Below, one piece after another: positions 16,152 through 24,833 of a stretch of DNA of 64,000 nucleotides. Positions within the stretch are counted from its first letter, which is position 1. Each line of letters begins with the position of its first letter. A program made the translations under genes and the position numbers. Under the pieces are notes generated by a model. The model was not told where the DNA came from. It did not search any database and saw nothing but the letters and a program-made list of their open reading frames with translations. Source of the stretch: Solirubrobacter phytolaccae (GTDB lineage: Bacteria; Actinomycetota; Thermoleophilia; Solirubrobacterales; Solirubrobacteraceae); NCBI RefSeq assembly GCF_027587195.1, contig NZ_JAPDDP010000041.1, forward strand, positions 1-64,000, in the 5' to 3' direction.

Positions 16152-17929
16152 GCCGCGGCCTGCTCGCGCCAGTCCTCGTGCAGGCGCCAGTAGTGGCCGC
16201 CCAGCGCCAGCAGCTCGGCGTGGGTGCCCTGCTCGACGATCCGCCCGTGCTCCATCACGACGATCTGGCCCGCCCGCTCGATCGTGGAGAGCCGGTGCGC
16301 GATCACGATCGCGGTCCGGCCTGCCAGCAACCGCCGCAGGCCGGCTTCGATCTTGGACTCCGTATGCACGTCGACGTTGGACGTGGCCTCGTCGAGGACG
16401 AGGATCCGGGGATCGGCGACCAGCGCTCGCGCGAAGGCGACGAGCTGCCGCTGCCCGGCCGAGAGCTGGACGCCGCGCTCGCCGACCGGCGTGTCGTAGC
16501 CGTGCTCCAGCCCGCCGATGAAGTCGTCGGCACCCACGGCCGCGGCCGCCGCCCGCACTTCCTCGCCTGACGCGTCCGGCCGCCCGAACGCGATGTTGTC
16601 CGCGATCGTGCCGCTGAACAGGAACGCCTCCTGCGGCACGATGCCCATCTGGGAGCGCAGGGAGGACGCCGTGACCGTGCGCAGGTCGTGGCCGTCGACC
16701 AGCACGCTCCCGCTCGTCGGGTCGTAGAAGCGGGCGACGAGCTTCGCGAAGGTCGACTTGCCCGCGCCGGTCGTGCCCACCAGGGCCACCGTCTGGCCGG
16801 GCGGCACCTTCAGGGTCACGTCGCGCAGCGCGTAGGCGTCGCCGCCGTAGGAGAAGGACACGTCGTCGAGGACGATCTCACCGCGCAGGCGGGGGAGGAC
16901 GGTCGCGTCCGGCGCGTCGACGAGGTCGGGCTCCTCGTCGAGCAGCTCGAAGATCTTGTCGAGCGCCGCCATGCCCGCCTGGTAGGTCGTGTAGAGCTGG
17001 CTGAGCTGCTGGATCGGGTCGAAGAAGTTGTTCAGCGCCGCGAGGAAGGCGACCAGGACGCCGATCGTGATCTCGCCGTCGAGCGCCTGGAGGCCGCCGT
17101 AGAGCAGGATCCCGGCGGTCGCGATCGAGGACAGCAGCTCCACGCCCGGGAAGTACGCGGCGTTGAGGTTGACCGTCTTCATGTTCGCGCCGCGGTTCTC
17201 CTCGTTGAGCTCCTCGAAGCGGCGCAGGTGGCGCGGCTCCTGGCCGAACGTGCGGACGACGCGGATGCCCGACAGCGTCTCCTGCAGGTAGGCGGTGATC
17301 GCCGCGACCTTCTCGCGCGTGGCGCGGTAGGCGTCGGCGGAGATGATCCGGAACGCGAACGACGCGATCCCGAGGACGGGGAAGACGGTGTAGGTGATCA
17401 GCGCGAGCTCGGGGTCGAGCACGAACAGGATCACGGCTGTGCCGATCAGGGTCAAAGACGACCCGAAGAGCGTCACGATCCCGTCGCTGACCAGCGTGTC
17501 GAGCGCCTCGACGTCGTTGGACATGCGCGAGATCAGCACGCCCGCGCGGCGACGGGAGTAGAAGCCGACCGACATCCTCTGCAGGTGCTGGAAGAGCTGG
17601 ACGCGCAGGTCCTGCAACGCGCGCTGGCCGATCCAGCCGACGAGGTACGTCTGCGCGTAGGTCGCGCCCCAGTAGGCGAGCGCGCTGACCATGAACGCGA
17701 CGACGATCCACGTCAGCGCGGCCATGTCCTTGGGCACGATGCCGTTGTCGATCGCGAGCTTGGCCAGCGGCGGTGGCGCCAACGCCGCGGCGGTGGCGAT
17801 GATCAGCGAGCCGAACATCAGTGCCACCCGGCCCCGGTACGGGGAGAGCAACGCCACGAGGCCGCGCAGCTTGCGGCCGCGACCGGAGGTCGCGCGCCAG
17901 CGCCGGATGAGGTCGTCGCGTTGGCTCAC
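16148..17929 (-). CDS. ABC exporter half-transporter (LSAGQ subunit)
   Basis: 593 residues: a six-helix membrane domain (about 25-320) then an ATPase domain (about 350-585). Walker A is GTTGAGKST and Walker B is ILVLDEATS with its catalytic Glu present. The signature is altered to LSAGQ. The start is a GTG overlapping the upstream partner's stop (GTGA), so the two are cotranslated. With the partner gene it forms a heterodimer in which this subunit supplies the intact Walker B. It is likely a multidrug or lipid exporter; the cargo is unknown. Confidence 0.92.
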   Translation of the reverse strand: MSQRDDLIRRWRATSGRGRKLRGLVALLSPYRGRVALMFGSLIIATAAALAPPPLAKLAIDNGIVPKDMAALTWIVVAFMVSALAYWGATYAQTYLVGWIGQRALQDLRVQLFQHLQRMSVGFYSRRRAGVLISRMSNDVEALDTLVSDGIVTLFGSSLTLIGTAVILFVLDPELALITYTVFPVLGIASFAFRIISADAYRATREKVAAITAYLQETLSGIRVVRTFGQEPRHLRRFEELNEENRGANMKTVNLNAAYFPGVELLSSIATAGILLYGGLQALDGEITIGVLVAFLAALNNFFDPIQQLSQLYTTYQAGMAALDKIFELLDEEPDLVDAPDATVLPRLRGEIVLDDVSFSYGGDAYALRDVTLKVPPGQTVALVGTTGAGKSTFAKLVARFYDPTSGSVLVDGHDLRTVTASSLRSQMGIVPQEAFLFSGTIADNIAFGRPDASGEEVRAAAAAVGADDFIGGLEHGYDTPVGERGVQLSAGQRQLVAFARALVADPRILVLDEATSNVDVHTESKIEAGLRRLLAGRTAIVIAHRLSTIERAGQIVVMEHGRIVEQGTHAELLALGGHYWRLHEDWREQAAA

Positions 17930-19683
17930 AGCCCCGCCACCTTCTCCTCCGGGACCTCGTTCAGGAACACCTGGTCCGTGCAGCCCTTGGTCGCGATCTC
18001 GTGGTAGAGCGGCGAGCGCGTGAGCAGCTCCTCGTGTGTCCCGCGCGCCTCCAGCCGGCCCTTCTCGAGCACGACGATGTCGTCGGCGAGCGCGATCGTC
18101 GACAGCCGGTGGGCGATCACGAACGTCGTGCGGCCCTCCATCACCTCGCGCAGCGCGGCCTTGATCTCGCGCTCGGTCGTGGCGTCGACGGACGAGGTGG
18201 CGTCGTCGAGGATGAGGATCCGCGGGTCGGCGAGCAGCGCGCGGGCGATCGCGATCCGCTGCCGCTGGCCGCCGCTCAACGTCAGCCCGCGCTCACCCAC
18301 ACGGGTGTCGTAGCCGTCGGGCAGCTCGTCGATGAACCCGGCGGCCTGCGCGCGCTCCGCAGCCTTCCGGATCTGGTCGTCGGTCGCGTCCGGCCGGCCG
18401 TAGGCGATGTTGCCGGCGACGGTGTCGCTGAACAGGAACGGGTCGTCGTCGACGACCGCGATCTCCCGCCGCAGCGCCACCAGGTCCACGTCGCGCACGT
18501 CCGCGCCGTCGATCAAGACCGCGCCCGACGTCGGGTCGTACAGCCGCGAGAGCAGCTGGACGAGCGTCGTCTTGCCCGAGCCGGTCGCGCCGACGAGCGC
18601 CACGGTCGAACCCGGCTCGACCGCCAGCGACACGTCGCGCAGCGCGTCCCGGCCGCTCCCGTAGGCGAAGGTGACGTCGCGCAGCTCCACGCGGCCGTTC
18701 CCCTCGGGCATCGGCGCGGCGCCGGAGACGATCGTCGGCTCGCGGTCGAGGATCTCGAACAGCCGCGCGCCGGAGGCCGACGCGCGCTGGGCCAGGCCGA
18801 GCGCGACGCCGAGCATCCGCATCGGCCCGATCAGCATCAGCAGGTACGTGTAGAACGCCGTGAAGTCGCCGAGCGTCAGCGTCCCGTTCATCACCTGGCG
18901 CCCGCCGACGAGCAGCAGCGCGGCGAGCCCGAGGTTCGGCAGGAAGGCGAGGAACGGGTTGTAGTAGGCGCGCAGCCTGGTCGCGACCATCGACTGCTCG
19001 AACACGCGCGTGACGTTGCCCTCGAAGCGCGTGAGCTGGCGTGGCTCGGCCGCGAACGCCTTCACCACGCGCACGCCGGAGATGTTCTCCTCGACGTCCG
19101 CGGTGACCTCGGCGATGCGCTGCTGGACCTCCTGCAGCGCAGGCCGTGAGCGCCGCCCGTAGCGCGTGGCGACGACGATCACGAACGGCACCGGGATCAG
19201 CGCGATCGCCGCGAGGCCGGGGGAGATGAGGAACATCGCGACCGCGCCGAGCAGGATCGTCAGCGCCGACTGCAGGATGAACACGAGCCCGTAGCCGAGG
19301 AAGAAGCGCACGGACGACAGGTCGACCGTCGCACGCGACATCAGCTGGCCGGTCTGCTGGCCGGCGAAGAAGCCGAGCTCGAGCTTCTGCAGGTGCGCGT
19401 ACAGCAGCGTGCGCAGGTCGTACTCGATCGCGAGCGAGACCTTGCCCGCCACGAGCCGCCGCGCGACCGACAGGCCGAGCCGGCCGATCGCGATCACGAC
19501 GATCAGGATCGCGAGCGTGCGCAGCCCGTCCCGGTCCTTGTCGGAGATCTGGTCGACGGCGCGGCCGGTCAGCCACGGGATCGCGACGGTGCAGACCATC
19601 GCGGCCGCCGCGAGCACGAGCGACCAGACGACACCCGACTTGTACGGGCGCAGGAAACCGAGTAGCCGTCCAAAGGTGTGCAC
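17926..19683 (-). CDS. ABC exporter half-transporter (Asp Walker-B subunit)
   Basis: 585 residues with the same layout as its partner: membrane domain about 10-305, ATPase about 335-570. Walker A is GATGSGKTT and the signature is canonical LSGGQ. The Walker B end is ILILDDATS, with Asp in place of the catalytic Glu. Together with LSAGQ in the partner, this defines one degenerate and one working ATP site, the known pattern of heterodimeric exporters such as BmrCD or TM287/288. The start GTG 19683 follows a TACCCT box by 9 nt. Confidence 0.92.
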   Translation of the reverse strand: MHTFGRLLGFLRPYKSGVVWSLVLAAAAMVCTVAIPWLTGRAVDQISDKDRDGLRTLAILIVVIAIGRLGLSVARRLVAGKVSLAIEYDLRTLLYAHLQKLELGFFAGQQTGQLMSRATVDLSSVRFFLGYGLVFILQSALTILLGAVAMFLISPGLAAIALIPVPFVIVVATRYGRRSRPALQEVQQRIAEVTADVEENISGVRVVKAFAAEPRQLTRFEGNVTRVFEQSMVATRLRAYYNPFLAFLPNLGLAALLLVGGRQVMNGTLTLGDFTAFYTYLLMLIGPMRMLGVALGLAQRASASGARLFEILDREPTIVSGAAPMPEGNGRVELRDVTFAYGSGRDALRDVSLAVEPGSTVALVGATGSGKTTLVQLLSRLYDPTSGAVLIDGADVRDVDLVALRREIAVVDDDPFLFSDTVAGNIAYGRPDATDDQIRKAAERAQAAGFIDELPDGYDTRVGERGLTLSGGQRQRIAIARALLADPRILILDDATSSVDATTEREIKAALREVMEGRTTFVIAHRLSTIALADDIVVLEKGRLEARGTHEELLTRSPLYHEIATKGCTDQVFLNEVPEEKVAGL

Positions 19684-19692
19684 GCAACTAAC

Positions 19693-19698
19693 AGGGTA
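19693..19698 (-). promoter_or_regulatory. Candidate -10 box TACCCT of the ABC operon
   Basis: On the minus strand TACCCT lies 9 nt before the GTG at 19683. No clear ribosome site lies between, which suggests a leaderless message. Confidence 0.4.
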
Positions 19699-19746
19699 GG
19701 CGCCGGGTTGCCCGACTTCTGTGCGCTGTTGGTCCTAGGACTTCCG

Positions 19747-19752
19747 TAAGAT
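19747..19752 (+). promoter_or_regulatory. Candidate -10 box TAAGAT
   Basis: TAAGAT lies 10 nt before the ATG of the small gene at 19763. Confidence 0.4.
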
Positions 19753-19762
19753 CGCGCCTCGC

Positions 19763-20062
19763 ATGACGACTGACCCGATCGCCCTCCGCAACCGCTTCGC
19801 CTACGTCAAGGGCGCATGGGACGAGAACCTGCGCGGTGTCCCGTTCCCGTCGCTCGGCGAGGGCACGGCGGAGCAGAAGATCGAGCGGCTCGAGCTCGCG
19901 CTCGTCGACGAGATGCGCAACCGCGCCACGCCCGAGAGCGCCGAGCAGGTCGCCGACGCCATGTGGGGCCTCGTGCACGCCCGCCGCGACGACGATCCCG
20001 TCAAGCAGCGGGTGACCCGTCATCACGAGGACCTCGCGAAGCTGGGTCACCGGCGGATCTGA
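19763..20062 (+). CDS. Small hypothetical protein
   Basis: 99 residues, mostly charged and helical (AEQKIERLELALVDEMRNRA; ADAMWGLVHARRDDDPVKQR). There is no signal peptide, membrane segment or known motif. It starts with ATG behind a TAAGAT box and is transcribed divergently from the ABC exporter. Its last 62 nt overlap the convergent Cys-rich gene on the other strand. The amino-acid composition looks coding, but I cannot assign a function. Confidence 0.65.
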   Translation: MTTDPIALRNRFAYVKGAWDENLRGVPFPSLGEGTAEQKIERLELALVDEMRNRATPESAEQVADAMWGLVHARRDDDPVKQRVTRHHEDLAKLGHRRI

Positions 20063-20210
20063 AGCCGGGGCACCCGAGCACCGGCAGCCGCGGGTACTTC
20101 GCGTAGCCGGGTTCACCCTTCAGTCCGCGTTCGCACATCGAGAAGACGGACCCGCGCGTGTTCCGGATCACGCGCTGGTGCGCGCAATGACCGCAGAGGC
20201 CCGCGTTCAC
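20001..20210 (-). CDS. Small four-Cys zinc-ribbon-like protein
   Basis: 69 residues starting at a GTG that overlaps the stop of the upstream glycosidase (GTGA). The N-terminal 50 residues look conserved: C6-x2-C9, then RGSVFSMC (C26), then PRLPVLGC (C47) with Tyr and Pro around KYPRLP. From memory, similar CxxC...RGS.FS.C...KYP.LPV..C proteins occur across actinobacteria and proteobacteria without a known role. Four spaced Cys suggest zinc binding. The C-terminal ~19 residues are low complexity and overlap the opposite gene, so the tail may be poorly conserved. Confidence 0.7.
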   Translation of the reverse strand: MNAGLCGHCAHQRVIRNTRGSVFSMCERGLKGEPGYAKYPRLPVLGCPGFRSAGDPASRGPRDDGSPAA

Positions 20211-21352
20211 GAGAGCGAGCGCTGGAGCGCGAGGACCCGTGCCGCGGAGGTGCGCACGCGCTCCCGGAACGCCTTCGAGGACTGCGCCTCGGCCAGCAGC
20301 GCCCGGAACGCGCGCAGCCACGAGCCCTGCCCCGTGGTGAGGACGATGTCGTTGCCGGCCTTGACCGACCGCACCGCGATCGCCTCCGTCTCGCCCGTCG
20401 CCCGGACCGCGGCGGCCTCGATCGAGTCCGTGATGATCACGCCCTCGTAGCCGAGCTCCTTGCGCAGGAGCCCGTCGAGCACCTTCGGCGACTGCGCCGC
20501 GATCCGGTTGCGATCCAGCCGCGGGTAGCGCGCGTTCGAGCTCATGATCAGCGGGACCTTGGCGGCGATCGCGGCCTTGAACGGCTCCAGGTCGGCCGCG
20601 GTCGGCGCGCCCGGGATGCTCGCGGAGCCCTGGTCGGTGTTGGTCGTCGTGCCGCCGAGGCCGGGGAAGTGCTTGGCGGTGGAGGCGACGCCGCCGGCGC
20701 GCCAGCCGTCGATCGCGGCCTTGGTGGCGCTCGCGACCTTTGCTGGGTCGGTGGAGAACGCGCGCCCGGCCATCGCCGCGCCGCTGACGCTCGGCACGTC
20801 CGCGACCGGCGCGAGCGTGACGTTGAGCCCGTGCGCCTTGAGCGCCTGCGCGGCGGCGCGCGCGTCACGGCCCGGCACCTGCCGCGCCTGCCCGACTGCG
20901 GGCGGCGCCCACTCCAGGTTGCGGATGTCCCCGCCTTCCTGGTCGGTGCTGATGATCGGCGTCACGTCGCCGCTCGCCTTCCGCACCGACCCCGTGAGCC
21001 GCTTGAGCTGCGCGGGGGAGCTGATGTTGTCGCCGAACAGGATCACGCCGGACGTCCAGCGGTTCTTGAGCGCGTCGCGGACGTAGCGCGGCGCGGTCGT
21101 GCCCTGGAAGCGCAGCACGACGAGCATCCCGACCTGCTGCTTGAGGCTCAGCGCGTCGACGGGGTCGGTCTCCGGCGTCGCGGTCGGCGTGGCCTGCACC
21201 GGCTCGGGCGTGCCGACCAGCTCACGCACCTCGCGGGGCGTCGGCGCCTCGTCGCCGCTGCCCGCGCCGAACGCGGCCCCGGTGACGAGCGCGAGCGCCC
21301 CGGCGGTGAGCACCGCCGCTTGGCGGCGACGGACGACGGTCGACGACGGCAC
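20207..21352 (-). CDS. Secreted glycoside hydrolase family 3 (NagZ-like)
   Basis: 381 residues with an N-terminal signal-like segment (RRRQAAVLTAGALALVTGAAFG). One GH3 TIM-barrel domain follows (about 60-375). It shows the conserved STDQEGGDIRNL region, KHFPGLG (family form KHFPGHG) and the nucleophile region VIITDSIEAAAV. This fits beta-N-acetylhexosaminidase, which removes GlcNAc from cell-wall or related sugars. The His of KHFPGHG is Leu here, a small departure. It is translationally coupled to the four-Cys gene. The start is GTG, 7 nt after a TACCCT box. Confidence 0.88.
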   Translation of the reverse strand: MPSSTVVRRRQAAVLTAGALALVTGAAFGAGSGDEAPTPREVRELVGTPEPVQATPTATPETDPVDALSLKQQVGMLVVLRFQGTTAPRYVRDALKNRWTSGVILFGDNISSPAQLKRLTGSVRKASGDVTPIISTDQEGGDIRNLEWAPPAVGQARQVPGRDARAAAQALKAHGLNVTLAPVADVPSVSGAAMAGRAFSTDPAKVASATKAAIDGWRAGGVASTAKHFPGLGGTTTNTDQGSASIPGAPTAADLEPFKAAIAAKVPLIMSSNARYPRLDRNRIAAQSPKVLDGLLRKELGYEGVIITDSIEAAAVRATGETEAIAVRSVKAGNDIVLTTGQGSWLRAFRALLAEAQSSKAFRERVRTSAARVLALQRSLS

Positions 21353-21359
21353 GGCGTTC

Positions 21360-21365
21360 AGGGTA
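21360..21365 (-). promoter_or_regulatory. Candidate -10 box TACCCT of the GH3 gene
   Basis: TACCCT on the minus strand lies 7 nt before the GTG at 21352. This is another leaderless-type arrangement. Confidence 0.45.
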
Positions 21366-21742
21366 CGAGCGTCACGACCAGCAACTCACGCGCGCTATGG
21401 CGCCGGAATCATCGATCCGTCATCCAGACTGGTCATTGGGATTGGGCGAACAAGCGCTGATGTGTCGGTAGCGATAGCCCGCAACAGCGGTACCACCAGC
21501 ACGGTTGCGTTCGACGTCGAGGTCGTCGCCGCTCTTCGGTCCCTGCGATGTGCGGTGCCGCGCACTAGGCATGTCCGGTTCAATCTGGGGACGCAGTTCT
21601 ATAAGGCATAGCTGCGTTTGGATCATGCTATTGATCCCTGCTCTTTCGGCACTCCAGCGTGAGATTTGAGGGCTGTGTGCCTTGCAGTCGAGGCAGGCTA
21701 TCCAAATCCCAGTGCCTATATGAAATAGGTAGCCTGAGCACT
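21366..21742. other. Intergenic left edge of lower-GC island
   Basis: About 375 nt with no credible gene. Base composition falls visibly from about 21,400 onward compared with the flanks. I looked for a tRNA, integrase fragment and direct repeats that could mark an attachment site and saw none. A possible -10 (TAGGTA, 21726-21731) lies at its right end, before the GTG at 21743. Confidence 0.5.
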
Positions 21743-22363
21743 GTGATTCTCGCCGGACGCGACGATACGCTCCCCTTCTTGTCTGCATGGGATCGCCTGA
21801 GAACGGAGTCTGCGCCGAGAGTCTCAAAAGCGCCGCTACTCCCTGCGTTCGTAGTGAAGGGGCTTCCCCTCGAACCGTTCGCGGCGGCTAAGGCGCTCGG
21901 GTTGCCTTTTGCGGCGTTTGGTCCCACTCGCGGAGGTGGCTGGCAAGCGGACTTCGACGTGCCTCGTGGCACGTCTTGGCGTCTCCTTCCAGAACTCGGA
22001 GTAGCGCTCTGGCTATCACGAGATATCGCTTCGGCGATTCCTCCCCAACACGGGCAGTGGGATTCGGTAGGCGTCGATCTCCTAACCGCAGCGTTTCGAC
22101 TCGCGGACCATGAAGGTCTATGGCTTAGCGAAGGTCGGGTTTTGCGCGAGAGCGGCTGGTCGCAACCATTGAGCGGCGCTGAGGCATTGCGAACGCTACG
22201 TGGCGCCGATGCGGAAGCTATTGCTGGCATCTGGAGCGATCGCGATGGACGCGCGGTCATTGCTGAGTTTCATCGAGACGGGCTGATACGTGCTGAAACG
22301 CACGCGCAGGCGGAGCGCTGGCTGTTGACCGCAGCAGGGCTTCGAAACAGTCTCGAGTTGTAG
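21743..22363 (+). CDS. Unrecognised protein, first gene of lower-GC island
   Basis: 206 residues from GTG 21743; an ATG at 21659 would add 28 residues of poorer composition. The product is soluble and moderately hydrophobic, with a run GPTRGGGWQADFDVPRG near residues 70-86 and SRDIASAIPP further on. No known motif was recognised. Codon use is clearly less GC3-biased than in the neighbours. It lies 90 nt upstream of the nuclease-like gene on the same strand, so the two may work together. It could be a sensor or regulator of a defence pair, but that is a guess from context. Confidence 0.6.
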   Translation: MILAGRDDTLPFLSAWDRLRTESAPRVSKAPLLPAFVVKGLPLEPFAAAKALGLPFAAFGPTRGGGWQADFDVPRGTSWRLLPELGVALWLSRDIASAIPPQHGQWDSVGVDLLTAAFRLADHEGLWLSEGRVLRESGWSQPLSGAEALRTLRGADAEAIAGIWSDRDGRAVIAEFHRDGLIRAETHAQAERWLLTAAGLRNSLEL

Positions 22364-22453
22364 GCGTTAGCGCGCAGGTCGCGGGAGTCGTCCGACGGGT
22401 CCTGTATCCATTCGGCATCGAGATGTTCTCGGCCGGCCGGCCTGGAGGAGACC

Positions 22454-24586
22454 TTGAACGACGACCTATTTGCTGAGGGCGGCCCTGAGGGGCGAAATGC
22501 CGACGCTGATGACTTCGAACGTCGTCTGCGGCCGATGGCCGACGACCTCGGATACACGGTCGTCGACGTCAACTTCGACACTCTCGTCGGCGACACAGCG
22601 CGCAGCCAAGGCATGGATGCGCTTTGGGCGTTTCACAACCCGGTCCACGGGCGCGCGCAAGGATGGTTGACGGAAGCGAAGCGGCACAGCGGGCCTAGCC
22701 GCTACACCCCGCAGGCAATCGCCTCGGAGGTGCAGACTCTGCGTGACAAACTACGCCGACTAGGCAACCAGCGGCAACGGTTCTTTGGCGATGCCGAGAT
22801 TGCGCAGCACATCGAGGAGCTGAGCGGCGGCATCCTTATCCATCGGACGCCGCGGTATGACCCAGACAAGGCCGCTCGAATCTTTTCTGGCATCGAGACA
22901 CAGCGGAACGAGTCTGGGCCCGCCCCAGTACGAGTGGCGTACTGGGGTCCCGATTCGCTGAATGGGCTGGGCGAAGCGTTCTCCCGCTTCGGGACCCCAT
23001 CGCAATTCTGGTGGCCCGCCACGAGACGCAACGACGGGGTATGGGCGCGACCGTGCCCTCCGGAACAGGTTGCGGCGGGCCTTGTGCTCTATCGGTCTGA
23101 GGAAGGCCGTGTCGTCCTTGTGGTCCGGGATGCGCTGTCCCGCCACGAGCCAGCCGCTATCCGCGAGCTAGCTCGGCGAACAGGCGAGAGTTTTGACGTT
23201 GTCGCGTACACGCACGGGACGACAGAAGAACGTCGGCTCGCCTCGGAAGGCTGGGCAAGAGCCCACGAGCAGACGTCTCAGCTGGCTCGTGGTCGCTTGC
23301 CAGAGCGGGTCGACGTCCTGTCGGTTGGACACGAGACATTAGGTCCGTTCGAGCGCCGGTGGGACGAGTCGGACGGTTCAACCCTCTCCGCCAGTCCGGG
23401 GCCAGCGAGGCATCGGAGGCGCCCCGGCCGTCTCGAGACGTCTCCCGTGTTGCCGTCGCGGCGGCGCGTCGTGACGCCGTATCCGTCGCCGACGTCGGTC
23501 GCCGACACCTTCGCCGACAAAGCCAGCCTGCATGGAACCAAGCGGTTCTTCGCGCGCCACGGGCTAATCGTCTTCGCGGACGACAAGTTAGGAACGAGTC
23601 GCGCGGCTGAGGAAGTTTGGTTGCGGCCATCCGCATATCGCGCGATGGGACACATGCTCGATATGACGCCTTTGCCGACTGTCGCGGGGTTTGCCGTGGC
23701 GAAGCTCACCGACGAGCAGCGACAGATCGAGGGGGTACTGCCGTCCGATCTGATTCGTGAATTCGCGCAGGCAGCCGCTGAAGTCAAGGGAATGCCGTAC
23801 GACGCGGAGCGCAGCATTCGTCTGCGTGACCTTCAGATCTCCGATGCGACGTGGCAACTGAGCGCCGAGCTCGTCTACGACCATGTCTTCGATCTCGTGG
23901 GTGGTGAGAGGGTTCGTGACGAAGCGCAAGTCGAAATCTACGCACGGGCAGTTCGAGCCGATGAGATCGATATCGCAGTCGTTACGACTCGCGAGGACGA
24001 CTTCCGGGCCGCGCGAGCCTGGATCCAACAAGCGCTTGTCCCGATGCAGCGCGGATGGATGATCACGCCCGTGTCCCTACCGTCCGCCGAGCCGCAGCGC
24101 TCGGCGTCGTTGCAGATCGTGGTCGACTCGTCGGCCGGCGACGCACGGCGGGTGATCGGCGTCTCAAGCCCGCACCAGCATCGTGACGCCAGCCGAGAAC
24201 GACCGGGCACCGGGTTTCCTCGGATCGTCCGCGAGTCGCGTTACGACACCGAGTTCTCCGACATCGCCACGATTCGAGAGCGCTGTCTCGAGGACGGCGT
24301 AGCAATCGGGGAGGTAACCTCGTACTTCCGGCCCCTGGGCAGCCCTTCGGCGGTCGTCGCAATCCGTTTGCGCCAACGTGCCCGGGATGCACACCTCAGC
24401 ATGAGATGGCAGTCAGGGAAGGCTCTGGCCCAGATCCCGGCGACCGCGGTAGATCGCGATACCTGGGAGTCGCTTCACGGATTGGAGTGGATGTACTCGA
24501 AGAAACGCGAGCTCCTTCTTGCTTCTTGGGCTCGCGCAGCCGAGGCCCTTCGTTCCGGCGCGTCGCCTGCAGTCCTGAGCGCCTAG
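22454..24586 (+). CDS. Large protein with N-terminal PD-(D/E)XK-like nuclease core
   Basis: 710 residues with a TTG start after a good GGAGGAG site. The N-terminal ~120 residues fit a PD-(D/E)XK fold: a helix with E22, then D55 in GMDALWAF, then E74-A-K76 in WLTEAKRH (spacing D-x18-ExK). This core occurs in restriction and repair nucleases and in many phage-defence proteins. The remainder (120-710) has no motif I recognise; residues 315-345 form a basic Pro/Arg-rich linker, and GTKRFFARHGLIVFADDKLG opens a second globular part. The lower GC and foreign codon use suggest recent transfer. Function is inferred as DNA-targeting defence; catalysis is untested. Confidence 0.65.
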   Translation: MNDDLFAEGGPEGRNADADDFERRLRPMADDLGYTVVDVNFDTLVGDTARSQGMDALWAFHNPVHGRAQGWLTEAKRHSGPSRYTPQAIASEVQTLRDKLRRLGNQRQRFFGDAEIAQHIEELSGGILIHRTPRYDPDKAARIFSGIETQRNESGPAPVRVAYWGPDSLNGLGEAFSRFGTPSQFWWPATRRNDGVWARPCPPEQVAAGLVLYRSEEGRVVLVVRDALSRHEPAAIRELARRTGESFDVVAYTHGTTEERRLASEGWARAHEQTSQLARGRLPERVDVLSVGHETLGPFERRWDESDGSTLSASPGPARHRRRPGRLETSPVLPSRRRVVTPYPSPTSVADTFADKASLHGTKRFFARHGLIVFADDKLGTSRAAEEVWLRPSAYRAMGHMLDMTPLPTVAGFAVAKLTDEQRQIEGVLPSDLIREFAQAAAEVKGMPYDAERSIRLRDLQISDATWQLSAELVYDHVFDLVGGERVRDEAQVEIYARAVRADEIDIAVVTTREDDFRAARAWIQQALVPMQRGWMITPVSLPSAEPQRSASLQIVVDSSAGDARRVIGVSSPHQHRDASRERPGTGFPRIVRESRYDTEFSDIATIRERCLEDGVAIGEVTSYFRPLGSPSAVVAIRLRQRARDAHLSMRWQSGKALAQIPATAVDRDTWESLHGLEWMYSKKRELLLASWARAAEALRSGASPAVLSA

Positions 24587-24833
24587 CAGTCGAACAAACA
24601 TCCGAGACGGCAGGTCGCGTCCATGGGGGAACCTCCTTCCCAGCACGGTAAGTCTTCCGGCGCGTAGCGGTGTCTCCCGCAAAGGACGTGCAGCCTTAGA
24701 GCGAAGCTGCGGCACAGCCGTCAAGGCGCTCAACAAAGCCGGAGACTGGCGGACCTTTGGCGCAAGTATCCGCGAGCGAGCCGGGCGTCGTGCTCTCGTA
24801 GCGCACGTCGCCCGACACGAAAGCACGTAAGTC
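24587..24833. other. Intergenic right edge of lower-GC island
   Basis: 247 nt without a supported gene. One plus-strand frame stays open and reads ALNKAGDWRTFGASIRERAG near 24,726-24,785, but it has no usable start codon. It could be the remnant of a lost gene tail. Confidence 0.4.

Noticed and set aside
21366-24833. Prophage or integrative element
   Set aside because: No integrase, transposase, att-like direct repeats or tRNA at the borders; only composition supports transfer.
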